Source: Avena insularis (taxonomy: Eukaryota; Streptophyta; Magnoliopsida; Poales; Poaceae). Taken from it: a stretch of 64,000 nucleotides of DNA. Numbering within the stretch: the stretch's first letter is position 1; the number at the start of each line of letters is the position of its first letter. Where the stretch lies: NCBI GenBank assembly GCA_023614405.1, contig CM042689.1:332296305-332360304 (forward strand), read 5' to 3'. The position numbers and the translations under genes were made by a program. Below the pieces are notes generated by a model. The model saw only the letters and a list, made by a program, of their open reading frames with translations, had not been told where the DNA came from and searched no databases. Below are positions 10,804 to 20,884 of this stretch, piece by piece.

Positions 10804-12659
10804 GAGCATCCCACTAGTATTCCCACGAGCGCATTGTCAGGCTGATTTTTTATCGGACGGCGAAAGTTCGTGTCGGATTTAGCCCATATTTCATCTGGTG
10901 TTGCTAAGCCGAACCTAAGACGCTGGAAAATATCTTGGAACGCCGATGAAGCGAAATTGGCGGGAAAAAAAGTCGGTGGCTACACCAGTCAACGTGTGAA
11001 ACTAAGTCATCCTCATCCTGTCGTCTCGGTTCCCGCAACAGACCACCGAGCAACGACCGCTTGTCTCGTCGGCCACATGTCGCCGTAATGGCGAGCCACC
11101 GCCGGCCCACCTTTCCGCCGTTTTCTCCTTTTCCGCCCATGCCGCTACAACCTTCTTCGCAGCCCTTTCCTCTTTCGGCTATAAATGTCGGTGCCCTCTC
11201 CACCTCCCAAAGCACACACTCTCACTTCCAATTCCCCACCCACAAGCTCCACCTTCGGCGACGAGAATAAGAGCTCGACGGAAGCAATGGCGGAGTGGTA
11301 CCCCGACGATCCGACCGCGAACAACTTCGGTCGGTGTTCTCTGTAACCGTGGGAGGCACGACTTCTCTACGACATCGGACTTTCGGTGCCGTCCGACCTA
11401 GAAGCTCAACGCCGTCGACGTGCCCGTGCCGCCGGTGCCGGAGGATTCCGACCTCGTCGAGGAGATCCAGGTGGCCATCGCCGCCATGGAGAGGATTCAA
11501 AGCTCGCCGAAGACCCTGGTAACCTTGTGCACTAGGAGAATTTCTTCGTCGAGCGGAGGAACCAGGAACTCGCCGCCCATGACGAGGCCGGCCCTCCGCC
11601 AAAGCGACACAACACCGTGGGACGGCATCGGCGGTGAAGCGCACCGGGCCTAACCCTGGCGGCCGTCCTCAAGCACATCACCGCCGGTGACTGCCCTAAG
11701 TTGGGATACCCTCCGCGGTCACCGCCGTCGTTCGCTCGGCGCCGTGCAACATCAAACCGGCTGCCGAGGAGGATGGGCGGCCTCACCTCTTTGTCCTCCG
11801 CATCGGCGGTGCGTTCATCGGGCTCGGAGCCGGCACAGTCGCCTCGCACCATGCCTCCACTCCGATCGGTGAAGCGGGAGGTGGAGTCACGTGTGCGCTC
11901 GCCGACGAGGACGCGTTCACGCGGCCTCGTCATCAACGAAGGCCGCACGTCATCGCCGCCAACTGGCCACCTTTGCATGGAGATGCCGAGGCTGCGCACG
12001 CCGAAGCCCGAGCCGACGGAATGGGCCGTCCCCGTCGACGAGGACGAGTTCGTCCTCAAGATGGCCATGGAGGCGTCTCTCAACGACATGCCGCTGATGC
12101 AGGCGCCGGACGCCTGCACCGTCGAGGAAGACGGGGCGAGAGGAGGCGAACGCATCCGATGTATGCGAGACGGCGTCAGTCGCGCGTGGCGCTAAGCAGC
12201 GCACGCCACGGCGCGCCGCTCATCGTCCTCGACGACAACAAAGACGAGGTCGGACCCTCATCGCGGCCATGGCGCTGCAGCGACGCCGGCCAGGGCAGCT
12301 TTCGTCCACCGCAGTCGCCAAGTGATGACGACGTCGATGACAACGAGACTAGAGACGCTGACTACACGTCGTTCTACCGCCACTTCGGCATGTAAACGGC
12401 GCGCCCGGCGGCATCGGCATCGTCATCACATAGTGTTAGTTATTTCTATGTTTTTTTAGTTTTTCTTTAGCCTATTACGGTCAAAATCCGAGTATATATC
12501 CGAATTTAACATAATAATATATATAAATATAAATTTTAATAAAATTGCCTATATTCGTCTAAATTTGATCATGTTTGCTTTTTGCTTTCCATTCCGATAT
12601 CGAATGTTACGTTCGGCCAAAATCTGGGTCTGGGAACACCGAACGAAGTGGAGATGGTC
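10804..12659. mobile_element. PIF/Harbinger-like TIR element with exact TAA duplication
   Basis: The left end GAGCATCCCACTAG and the inverted right end GACCATCTCCACTTCG are imperfect TIRs. They are flanked by TAA on both sides (10801-10803 and 12660-12662), the TWA-type target duplication expected for PIF/Harbinger. The right end (gaacaccgaacgaagtggagatggtc) resembles the end of the 4766-5823 element. Inside is a plus-strand ORF remnant (11287-12395); no transposase is visible. Confidence 0.6.
11287..12395 (+). pseudogene. Element-borne ORF of unknown function, interrupted
   Basis: A plausible start is ATG 11287 (MAEWYPDDPTANNF), 60-70 bases after a short AC-rich leader, with a TATA-like ctataaatg at about 11179. 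The frame then meets an early stop. Later blocks are readable: about 11830-12170 with EMPRLRTPKPEP, EWAVPVDEDEFVLKMAMEAS and LNDMP, and, in another frame, 12213-12395 ending LIVLDDNKDE ... DYTSFYRHFGM and a TAA stop. The acidic tail ending in FYRHFGM is shared by a family of ORFs seen in Triticeae DNA elements. Function is unknown to me. At least two frame changes make it a pseudogene. Confidence 0.45.
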
Positions 12660-13129
12660 TAAACCTTATAATGCTCGTTCTCGAAAAAAAATCTTAATCA
12701 TGCTTTTGTTGCCAAACGTGGCCAACGCCAACAGCATTTTCTCCCATGATCTATGTGGCAATGCAATCGGCGCGTGTCCGTTCCATGCGCGCCTCGACCG
12801 TCCCGAATCGGGCGCCCACTCACTCCACGCGGCCGGTGGGGTTCCAGATTAGTCAATGGCGTCTCTCACTCTCTCCTGGCCGTTGAGAAACGGGAATTTG
12901 ATGCCCACCTTCCATTTCCCCTCTTCTATCTTTTCATGGTGGAAATGGAACCAAGTTCATACTACTACTAGCAACGTAAATTAGTGGATACGATTCCCCA
13001 ACCACGGTCCGTCGTTGTGGTGTTGATTAGTCCGCATAAAACTCGAGCTGGAAATATAGAGCTCGTCCAAATCCAGCCTCTTTTGCGGTCTTCCCCAACC
13101 AATCTGTGACAACCACAACCGGGCTGTAA
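12660..13129. other. Spacer between DNA elements, nothing recognised
   Basis: No coding motif or repeat boundary is recognised in this stretch. Confidence 0.45.
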
Positions 13130-14783
13130 GGGCATCTTCATTGGCCGACCTAGTTACAAACGGCATGTTTATATCCGTTTGGGTTGGGTCGTGTGATATG
13201 GGGAGGGGATCCGGTCTGTCCGGTCAGCCGCGTCTAGCGGAACGATCCATTTGACTGGTCTAGGCATAAAACAGTTTACGGTAAAAACTGGCAAAGTTCA
13301 TGCTTAATTTACATTCAAAATATAAAAAATAGAATTTAAACTACTGCTAGCCCTAGCTACCGATCTTCGCGCGTCGGCGCTGCCTCGTCCATCTACGGGT
13401 CGAGGTCCGTGTCCTCTGGCGGCGTCCAGAGGTTGGGCGACGGGCGAGCGGAGGCTGCGATTGGATTGATCGTCAGAGCCACGACGACCAATCATACGGA
13501 GGTGCGCCAGATCCATCCCCACATCCGGCGCAATCGAAGGCGCCAATCCCGGCAGCGGTGGCGGTGGAGGCAGCTAGGCGCTCGCCTGCGCCACCATGCC
13601 GGTGAGCTGGACGGCCTCGGCCGACCCAGCTGGCTTCTCTCCGCTGGCCGCAATGGCTCGCTTTCGGTGAAAGGCGTCCTCGAGTCCCGTGCGACCTCGC
13701 GGTACTCCGGAGGCAAGTTCACGACGACGCCGTCCACCGCCTCCTGCTTGACGACGATGCCGTTGTCCTCCTTCTCCTCCTCGCCGTTGCCGTCCTCACT
13801 ATTGAGCTCGGCGTCGGAGTGGTTGATGACACCCTCATCGTCCAAGTCGATGTTAGGGACGACGTAGACCTCCCACGGTTGCAGGTCACGATGGATGGTG
13901 GTCGCGCGCCGCGCCTTGTGCTCCCACTCGAGGAACTGTTTCTAGTAGTCCTCGCTCTGGTAGCCGTTCTCCACTGTATAGTCCGCGGGAGGTTGCTAAT
14001 CCGGCGGCGGATCTCCTCCTCCAGCCCTTTGCCCTTCTTGGGCACGGGGGGCACTGGGACACGGTCCCGGTTGAGGTGCCAGCCGGTGGGGAGGGAGACA
14101 TCCTTGTGGTTGATGCTCCGGCCTTCCTCGCACTTTTCGCGCTCCATGACGGGAAGTACCGTCGCTCATGGCGGTCCCACCAGTAGCGGTAGTCCACGCA
14201 GGCGGCCCCGAAAATCCTCCGACCGTGGCGGAGGCGGCAGGGATGTGCCACAAAGGAATGCCGACAGCCTGGAGCGTTGGCTGCTAGAGCCAGACGCCTA
14301 GTGGTCGTGCTTGCTCCTCTTCAACCACCACGGGGTATTCATCGTTGGTGGCGACGAAGGGTTTGCGATGGCGAGAGGTGGGGAGGACGACACCGACGGG
14401 CGCATGGTTAAATAGCCCAGCCGCCCGTGAACACGCGCAGCTTCCCGCTCCTTCGCCATCAATGTCGGCGCGGAAACGCAGGCGGCGCCCAGTGAGTTAG
14501 TGTGCCGTCTCGTCGCCATTGATGGCGCAGGCCGCCGTTGGTCAGCCTTCCGTACAGTGCCTCTGAATCGGTGCCGCGGTTGCGTCTGAATCGATGCCGC
14601 TGACCGCGTCTGGATCAATATCGCCGGTAAACGATGGCTGACGAGTGGACCAGCGGCACCAATGGGCAGGACATCCAAGCTGTCCGTCCGCGTCCGGAAC
14701 GTCACAACCGTTATCCAGATTAGATATACGGATGGATAGAACCGGACGCATTTGTTCGGATGGGTGGATCCGCTGGGATGCCC
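13130..14783. mobile_element. TIR DNA element carrying a captured gene (family 2, copy 2)
   Basis: The left end GGGCATCTTCATTGGCCGAC and the inverted right end GGGCATCCCAGCGGATCCAC share the GGGCATC terminus and a GC-rich subterminal region. No matching target duplication is seen, so the boundaries are provisional. The interior is clearly related to the 6198-7829 element. No transposase is present. Confidence 0.45.
13492..14460 (-). pseudogene. Broken captured gene encoding an acidic protein (copy 2)
   Basis: Minus-strand remnant homologous to 6442-7446 but better preserved. It starts near complement 14460 with MAKEREAARVHGRLGYL. In other frames follow a PLWHIPAA segment (about complement 14250), the block VPKKGKGLEEEIRRRI (about complement 14055-14005), and an acidic stretch DDEGVINHSDAELNSEDG, then EEEKEDNGIVVKQE, LPPEYREVARDS and TPFTESEPLRP (complement 13840-13640). 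Stops and frame changes separate the blocks. The repeated order of LEEEI, HSDxELxSEDG and LPPE in both copies shows common origin. Function unknown. Confidence 0.5.
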
Positions 14784-15182
14784 GCACACGCCTCACGCCT
14801 CCGCCCAAACAAGTTCAAACGCGTTTGGACCTACCTGAACTCAACGGACTCCAAATTCCATGCCATGCGCACGACACGAGGGAGGAATTCTGGGAGTGTA
14901 CAGGGCAAGGAAAGGAGGCACGTCGAGGCAGGGGCAGGGACGGGACAAGTGAGGATGGCCCCACCAGCAGCAGGGCAGCGGCAGCAGGTGGTGAAATCAC
15001 AGGGGGCTTGTCCAAGTCGATGTCTGCAACCTTTTTCTGGCTCCAAAGCATCTTTGGAGTTTGGACCCTTCCCGAAAAAGCACGTGGTGGTGCAGGCAGA
15101 AATAGACAAGGCAGAGTACCAAAACGCTGAAGGGTGCCTTGTGTTTCATCCTAAATATCCACACGCCATCTTTATTCTTGTA
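14784..15182. other. Spacer, nothing recognised
   Basis: GC-rich ORFs overlap on both strands without recognisable motifs. The last two bases (TA, 15181-15182) are the left target duplication of the next element. Confidence 0.45.
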
Positions 15183-15339
15183 CTCCCTCCATCCTAAATA
15201 TTAAAGCGTTAAAAAAATTAACCTAATTACTTGACGGCGCGCGGACGCCAGGTTGACGAGTACGGTGCGCTACGACGCTTGTCACACGTCGCACGCGCAC
15301 GTCCAGCGTGGTAACGTGGGTTAATGGGCTTAGGTTGAT

Positions 15340-15674
15340 TTTTGTCTGTTTCTATCCCACTCCGCGCATCATGGCACATTAACTCCCTCCCGTCTCTCTC
15401 GCGCTCGCTCTGCTCTCTCTCACTTCCTCGCTCCAAACCGCAGTGCGGGGGCGGTTCCGTTCCGGCATCCGGCGATTGGAGGCGGTGGTGGAGCCGTTCG
15501 CGAGGGGAACTGGCGCGTGGCCGGCGGAGGTCTACATCAGCGAGTGGAGGCGTTGATTTTCTCGGGGATTCTCGGCGGAATCTGACGATTGACGCCCAGT
15601 TTTTTATGGATATCCCTGTAGGATTTAGGCGAGCATATTTTTGGCACATTTCGAGCACCGTGACAGATTAGACG
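15340..15674 (+). other. Promoter/leader-exon-like region
   Basis: A pyrimidine-rich patch (tctctcgcgctcgctctg, about 15396) is followed by GC-rich sequence and a good 5' splice-site candidate (GACG/GTACGT at about 15672-15679). The stretch after it is AT-rich and intron-like until an AG at 16775-16776. This looks like the 5' end of a gene carried by the DNA element. Inference only. Confidence 0.3.
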
Positions 15675-15966
15675 GTACGTTTTACCTTCTGATTCCATGA
15701 ATCCCCATGATTTTTGTCTCCTCCGTGTGTGTTTTTTCACGCGATTTGTGTGGTTCTCTCGGGGTGGATTGGCGCCAGGGAGTTCGCCTGTGATTTTGCG
15801 TGGTTCTCTATGGTTTCGATTCACGGTGGATTGCTTTGTAGGGGTTATATGAAGCGCATTCATGCTTTTGTAGGGAGTGGATTGGCGCATTAAGGAAGGA
15901 GATGGGGGGGGGGGGATTTTGATGCGTACTATTACCAGAGGACTAGGATATGATTTTCGGATGATT

Positions 15967-17500
15967 TAGTAGTTGATTAGTTTTGCTTTTTTGTTGATTA
16001 ATTGCTTTTGTTCTCAAATAAGTTGCCGGTACAAACATCGTTTGTTTCATACATGACAGTATTAGTTGCTACTAGAAGTTGTTGTTTCGTAGTCTGTGAT
16101 AAGGAACATGATTTAGTCTGTGATAGTAGAAGTTGCTTGTCTCACACTATTTGTTGCTCAACCTGGCAAGTTTGTTGGCTACATGATAATAGAAGTTGCT
16201 TGTCTCACACTATTAGTTGCTCACACTACTAGTTGATTTAGTAGTTGATTAGTTGTTTTTTCTGTTGATTAGTTGCTTTTGTTGAAAAATAAGTTGCCAG
16301 TACAGTACTAGTTGCTAGTAGAAGTTGTTGTTTCGTAGTCTGCGACAAGTATCATGATTTAGTCTGTGATAATAGAAGTTGTTTGTCTCACACTTTTTAG
16401 TTGCTCAACCTAGCAAGTTTGTTGGCTACATGATAATAGAAGTTGCTTGTCTCACACTATTAGTTGCTCAATCTGACAAGTTATGTCTGACATTTTATTA
16501 GTTGTTGAACCTGATATTATTTTGTTGTCTGCATGGCAATATAAGTTGGTTGCCTGACATTTAGTAGGTGCTACGACATAAGTAGTTGGTTTGCCTAACA
16601 TGTTTGTTGCCTATATTGGACTAGTAGTTGCACAGTTTGCTCAGCCAGACCTGTCTGTTTGCTTATCTGACATAAGTAGTTGCTAAATACAACATGTTTT
16701 TTTCATACATCCAAGAAGAAGTTGCTAGTTAAAGTTTTTAAAAAAATTATGTGTTTCCATACTATTGGTTAAGCAGGTTTGCATGATGGATGGGTCTGAT
16801 CCATCAGCAGGTGGGGGATCATCTTCAGGGAGCCAAGAAACTAAGGTTCCACCTACTAATGTGTTAAGTTGCCAACCTATTCTGTTTTATGCATGGATTT
16901 TTTCTACTTACAATTTTTGCTCATCTGGCTGCATAAAAAAGGAGCATATTTTTTGACATGTTGGTACTCTATGTAGTTGCCATGAACAAAGATTGCCTCA
17001 GACACAAAAGTTGGCTCAACTAAGATGCAAGTTGCAAACTACTAGTGAAAAGTTGCCCATAGTTTTATGAAAAAGACAATAAATCATTAACTCAGAAAAG
17101 ATTTTTTTACATGGGGGATCGTGTGTGGGTAATTGGTAGGACACTATTTCTGACGAAAAAGGAGTATGTTCATGTTAAAAAGAAGTTTCCTGCGATATGA
17201 TAGAAGTTGCCTGCAATGTGATAGAAGTTGCCAGGAAACAGGAACTAGTTGCCTACCCCCTTAGAAAAGTTGCTACGAAACAGGAAAAAATTGCATCCAT
17301 CATTAGAAATAGTTGCTAAGAAACAGGAAAAATTTGCCTCCACCCTTATAAAAGTTGCTAAGTAAAAACATAAAAAGTTGCAATTTTTTCCATGTGAACT
17401 GCAATCTACGAAAAAGAAGTTGCCTGGCATATGGTAGAAGTTGCTACAAAACAGAGAAAAGTTGCTAAAAACATCACAAAAGTTGCAACTTTCATCTGAA
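15967..17500 (+). repeat. AGTTGC-rich region with a ~250-270 bp tandem duplication
   Basis: I count about 28 plus-strand AGTTGC hexamers at irregular spacing between 15967 and 17500. The first part is a direct duplication: the block from 15967 (tagtagttgattag) recurs from 16239, including gaagttgttgtttcgtag (16075 and 16321) and cacactattagttgctca-like pieces. Unit 2 lacks about 26 bases present in unit 1. No long ORF runs through it. It behaves as intronic or non-coding sequence of the surrounding DNA element. Confidence 0.6.
16777..16860 (+). other. Short exon-like coding fragment
   Basis: An 84-base stretch is bounded by an acceptor-like AAGCAG (to 16776) and a GT (16861). It contains ATG (16783) and an open frame MMDGSDPSAGGGSSSGSQE... 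that ends exactly on a codon at 16860. A Ser/Gly-rich N-terminus like this is seen in many transposase and host genes, so no family is assigned. Inference. Confidence 0.25.
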
Positions 17501-17667
17501 TTGCAAGAACAGATTAAAAAACCTAGAAGGACATGACAACATAGGTTGTCTAGGAGCTGGGAAAGTTATTAAGGAGCATAGCCAAGTTTCTTGTGTTTGG
17601 CACAAAGTTAACTCCAGTAAAAAGAAATCAATAAGAGAATAGCAGAGAGAAAAAGATGGATGAGTAC

Positions 17668-17805
17668 CTGTGTTGAATTTGAGAGAGCAATTCCAGATGT
17701 AGGTGCGTTCCTCGAGCTGCTCTCCGCATGGAACATGTTCGTATGGTTGAGGATCAGGAGGTTTCCATCTTTTGATGGGTTCATGGAGCCAGCAAGAGGA
17801 AGCAA
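17668..17805 (-). other. Minus-strand exon-like coding fragment
   Basis: The open frame on the minus strand begins MLPLAGSMNPSKDGNLL and ends ...GIALSNSTQ at a good donor (AACACAG/GTACTC, exon end at 17668). A GC-rich upstream region lies to its right (17810-18080). It faces the plus-strand fragment at 16777-16860, so the DNA element may have carried two convergent genes or one gene and a captured exon. No family is recognised. Confidence 0.25.
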
Positions 17806-18155
17806 TGTTAGCTGGGGATGGAGGAAGAAGACGACCTAGGGGATGAGATCTGGGGACAGTAGGGTTAGAGAGAGGACAGAAGGATGGACAGGCTGATGCG
17901 GGACGCGGGGGATCACGGGCTAGGGCGCACTGGGGGCCGCCAGATAAAATCAAACGAGCGCACCCCCTCGCAGAAACCGAGGAAAAGCAGTCAAAAGCGG
18001 AGAGAAGAACTTTCCAAAAGTGGAAATTGCCCAGCTGGCAAACCTGGCGCGCCCAACTCGTCCTTTTGGCACCCGGGCGCCCTCTAGACTCGTCCAAAAA
18101 TTAATTACTGCATGTGCATGCAGGGGCAATAAGGGAAAAATGACTTTTTTTGTCA

Positions 18156-18160
18156 CCAGC
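18156..18160. repeat. Target-site duplication CCAGC (left; right copy 60903-60907)
   Basis: CCAGC precedes the left LTR and is repeated directly after the right LTR at 60903-60907. This proves the two LTRs belong to one insertion 42.7 kb apart. Confidence 0.9.
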
Positions 18161-18649
18161 TGACGTGGGTTGATTTCGTCAATGCCCATTTTTATGTACT
18201 TGGGTTTTGGAGAAGATGGGGATGCTGAAAGTCGTGGAACGGTTAACATACAAGCAATACGTTACACAGGATTTACCCAGGTTCAAACCCTAGAGGGAAA
18301 ACCCTACTCCTGCTTGTCTGCTCTTGATTACGGCGGAACCAAATATTACAGGGGTGCGCAGATGCAATCTGGCATGGAGGTGTGTATGCGATGGTGGAAG
18401 AGATCCTTCTCGCCGTACCCTCCTGGCCTTTATATAGATAGGCAGGTCCCAGGCTTAGGTTGAGTCGGTTATAGATTAGGGTTGGTATCCTTTGAAATTC
18501 TATCTAATCTAGACTTGTCCTCCAAGGAGTCGAAAACGCCATGGGCTTGGGCACGTGAAGTCTTCATGGGCCACGTGTCTTGACATGGGCCTTCCTTGGG
18601 CTGGACCAGGTATACCAGTGTCATTTACCTGTGGGGTATGTCCATGTTA
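18161..18649 (-). repeat. 3' LTR of the Tat-lineage element
   Basis: 489 bases, closely matching 60412-60902. In sense orientation it starts TAACATGG (canonical TG changed to TA) and ends ..CGTCA. A TATA-like CTATATAAA is present on the minus strand at about 18429-18437. Confidence 0.85.
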
Positions 18650-19347
18650 GTAGCCCCCGAGCGTTCAGTCGAATCATAGATTCGGCTGGAGACTCTTGAA
18701 TCTTTCGGGTGCTATGTAGTTGAACCTGGTTTGTAAGGAGAAATGTTTAGTTCATAGAGATTGTTGATGCGTGTGCCTGGCTCACCCGACAGATCAGGGC
18801 CAGTTAACTGTCATAGGACAAAACAACATGATCTTCATCAAACTCGAGTCCTCGGAGTCGAATTCGGAACGATTGCTGGTGTGATTCGACTCAGGCCGTT
18901 GCGTACTTACAGGAGTCGAATCCCAGTGATTTTTAAGTGATGTACCCAACGCGTCTGTCAGGATTTTTAAGTGATGTACCCAACACGGAAGTTTCTGGCA
19001 GAGCGCAGTCAGGTGCGTTACCAGGTCATCAAATGATATCTGTAGGGCTTATCTTTGCGCCGCAGACACAACATCCGAAGTTTTATCACCACGGAGGTGT
19101 TTCGGGTGGCCAAGGATGCTGCTTCTCACTTAGCGTTTCTTTGGGAAAAGTTGCCAAAAATATTTTTTGTCGTATTTGATCCGAAGGATCACAGTTGAAG
19201 GATTCATAGGGTGCACGGCCAGTGCTCCCTATGGGAATAGCCCCCCGAGTGTCTGTTCGAGTCGTAGACTCGAGCAGAGACTTTAATTCAGTCATTTTCA
19301 ACATAGGTCCAAAGGACACAATTTTTTCGGATGCTTCAACCGACGCT
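18650..19347 (-). other. Tat element 3' internal region: polypurine tract and hairpin repeats
   Basis: The sense strand next to the 3' LTR reads CTCGGGGGCTAC, the likely polypurine tract. The TAGCCCCCGAG block is followed by a palindrome (18671-18683, GAATC-ATA-GATTC). A second block at about 19228-19239 is followed by GAGTC-GTA-GACTC (about 19259-19271). Two more copies lie at 27.4-27.6 kb. A 22-base direct repeat (atttttaagtgatgtacccaac) occurs at about 18929 and 18962. No coding region. Confidence 0.6.
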
Positions 19348-20884
19348 TGATGGCGCCCAGCACTGTCATGGGACGCTTCGTTGGAAACCCCAAGAGCAAG
19401 GTGTGAAGAGCACAACATCAAGTTTTCCCTCAGTAAAAAAACCAAGGTTATTGAACCAGTAGGAGGAAGGAAACGTCTCAAATGTGTTGCAAGCAACACG
19501 GAAACCTGCACAACACAAACTCAAGACTTTGCCCCAACGAATCAGTGAGGTTGTCAAGCTCACCGGTTTGCTGTAACAAAGGATTAAACGTATGGTGTGG
19601 AAGATGATGGTTTGCAACAAGTAAACATGTAACAGTGGAATATGTATCAATGGTAAAGATTGGACCGGTGTCCATAGTTCACTAGAGGTGCTCTCCTTAT
19701 ATAAACAACATGGCATGAAGGGTAAACAAATTACAGTAGGGCAATTAACAGGAACTGAGCATGGCATAGCAATGCAATACTAGACAAAAAGATCCTATGA
19801 GATTCGATTGGGCAATACAACAATATACATAGACCGCCATCCAACTGCATCTATGACTAGAAGTCGACCTTCAGGTTATCATCCGAACCCCCTCCAGTAT
19901 TAAGTTGCAAGTAACAGACAACTACTTTAAGCAAAGTGTGTAAGGTAAACAATCCACTTGTTCCATGAACAAGAGACCGTTGTTTTCTCCCTAGTGGCAA
20001 CAACACATCTACAACCGAAGAGATTTCTGTCACTTCCCTTGGAAACTAGAGGCCTGAACCCACTATCGAGCATAAATACCCCCTCTTGGAGTCACTAGAA
20101 ACTACTTGGCCAAGATAGCTACTAACAACGGAGAGCATGCAAGATCACAAACAACACATACATGATAGAATCAAATAGACAAAACCATTAATCAATCTAA
20201 CATAGTAATCTCAATATCCATCGGATCCCCGCAAACACAACATGCATGATTACAAATAGATTAGATCTTGATAATGAACAGAGCTCACAAGATCTATACA
20301 TGAAAGCACAAGGAGGAGATACAACCATCTAGCTACTACATGGACCAGTAGTACAAGGTGGAACTACTCACGCTTCATACCGGAGAAGAAGGCCTCCAGG
20401 ATGATCTCCCCTCCGGCAGGGTGCCGGGAAGAACTTTAGATCCCCTCGATCTAGGGACGATGGTGGCGGCGGCTACAGAAGGTTTCGTGGAGTTTTGATC
20501 AGGTCCTAGGGTTTCTGCATCGGGGGCTTCTTATAGGCGAATGGGGAGCCAGGAGGGCCATCAGGGGGCCACACCCTACCTAGGCGCGGGGTGGGCTCAC
20601 CCATGCCTAGGGGGGTCTGGCCGCCCCTCTCCGTCTTACGGCCCGGCTTCGTGTGCAGTAAAATATCGACTTTGGATTTTGTCCGTCCAATTCCGAGAAT
20701 ATTGATTTTCTGCCATTTTGGAACAAAAAACAGAAGAAAACAGGCAACTGACACTGTGGCAACTTGTTAATAGGTTAGTTCCAGAAAAGATATAAAACAC
20801 CTCAAAGTGTAGACAAAGCAAAGCAAAGTAGATACTAAACAAGCATGGATTATAAAAAATTATAGATACGTTTTCGACGTATCA
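19348..20884 (-). repeat. 3' LTR of the Athila-like element
   Basis: 1537 bases matching 25861-27399 with scattered substitutions and small indels. The main difference is in the GC-rich segment at about 20540-20650, where the right LTR lacks some bases and has others. The plus strand begins TGATGGCGCC and ends ACGTATCA. Confidence 0.9.

Noticed and set aside
14645..15197. Overlapping plus-strand ORFs of 161 and 145 codons
   Set aside because: GC-rich random frames with counterparts on the other strand; no motif or repeat support.
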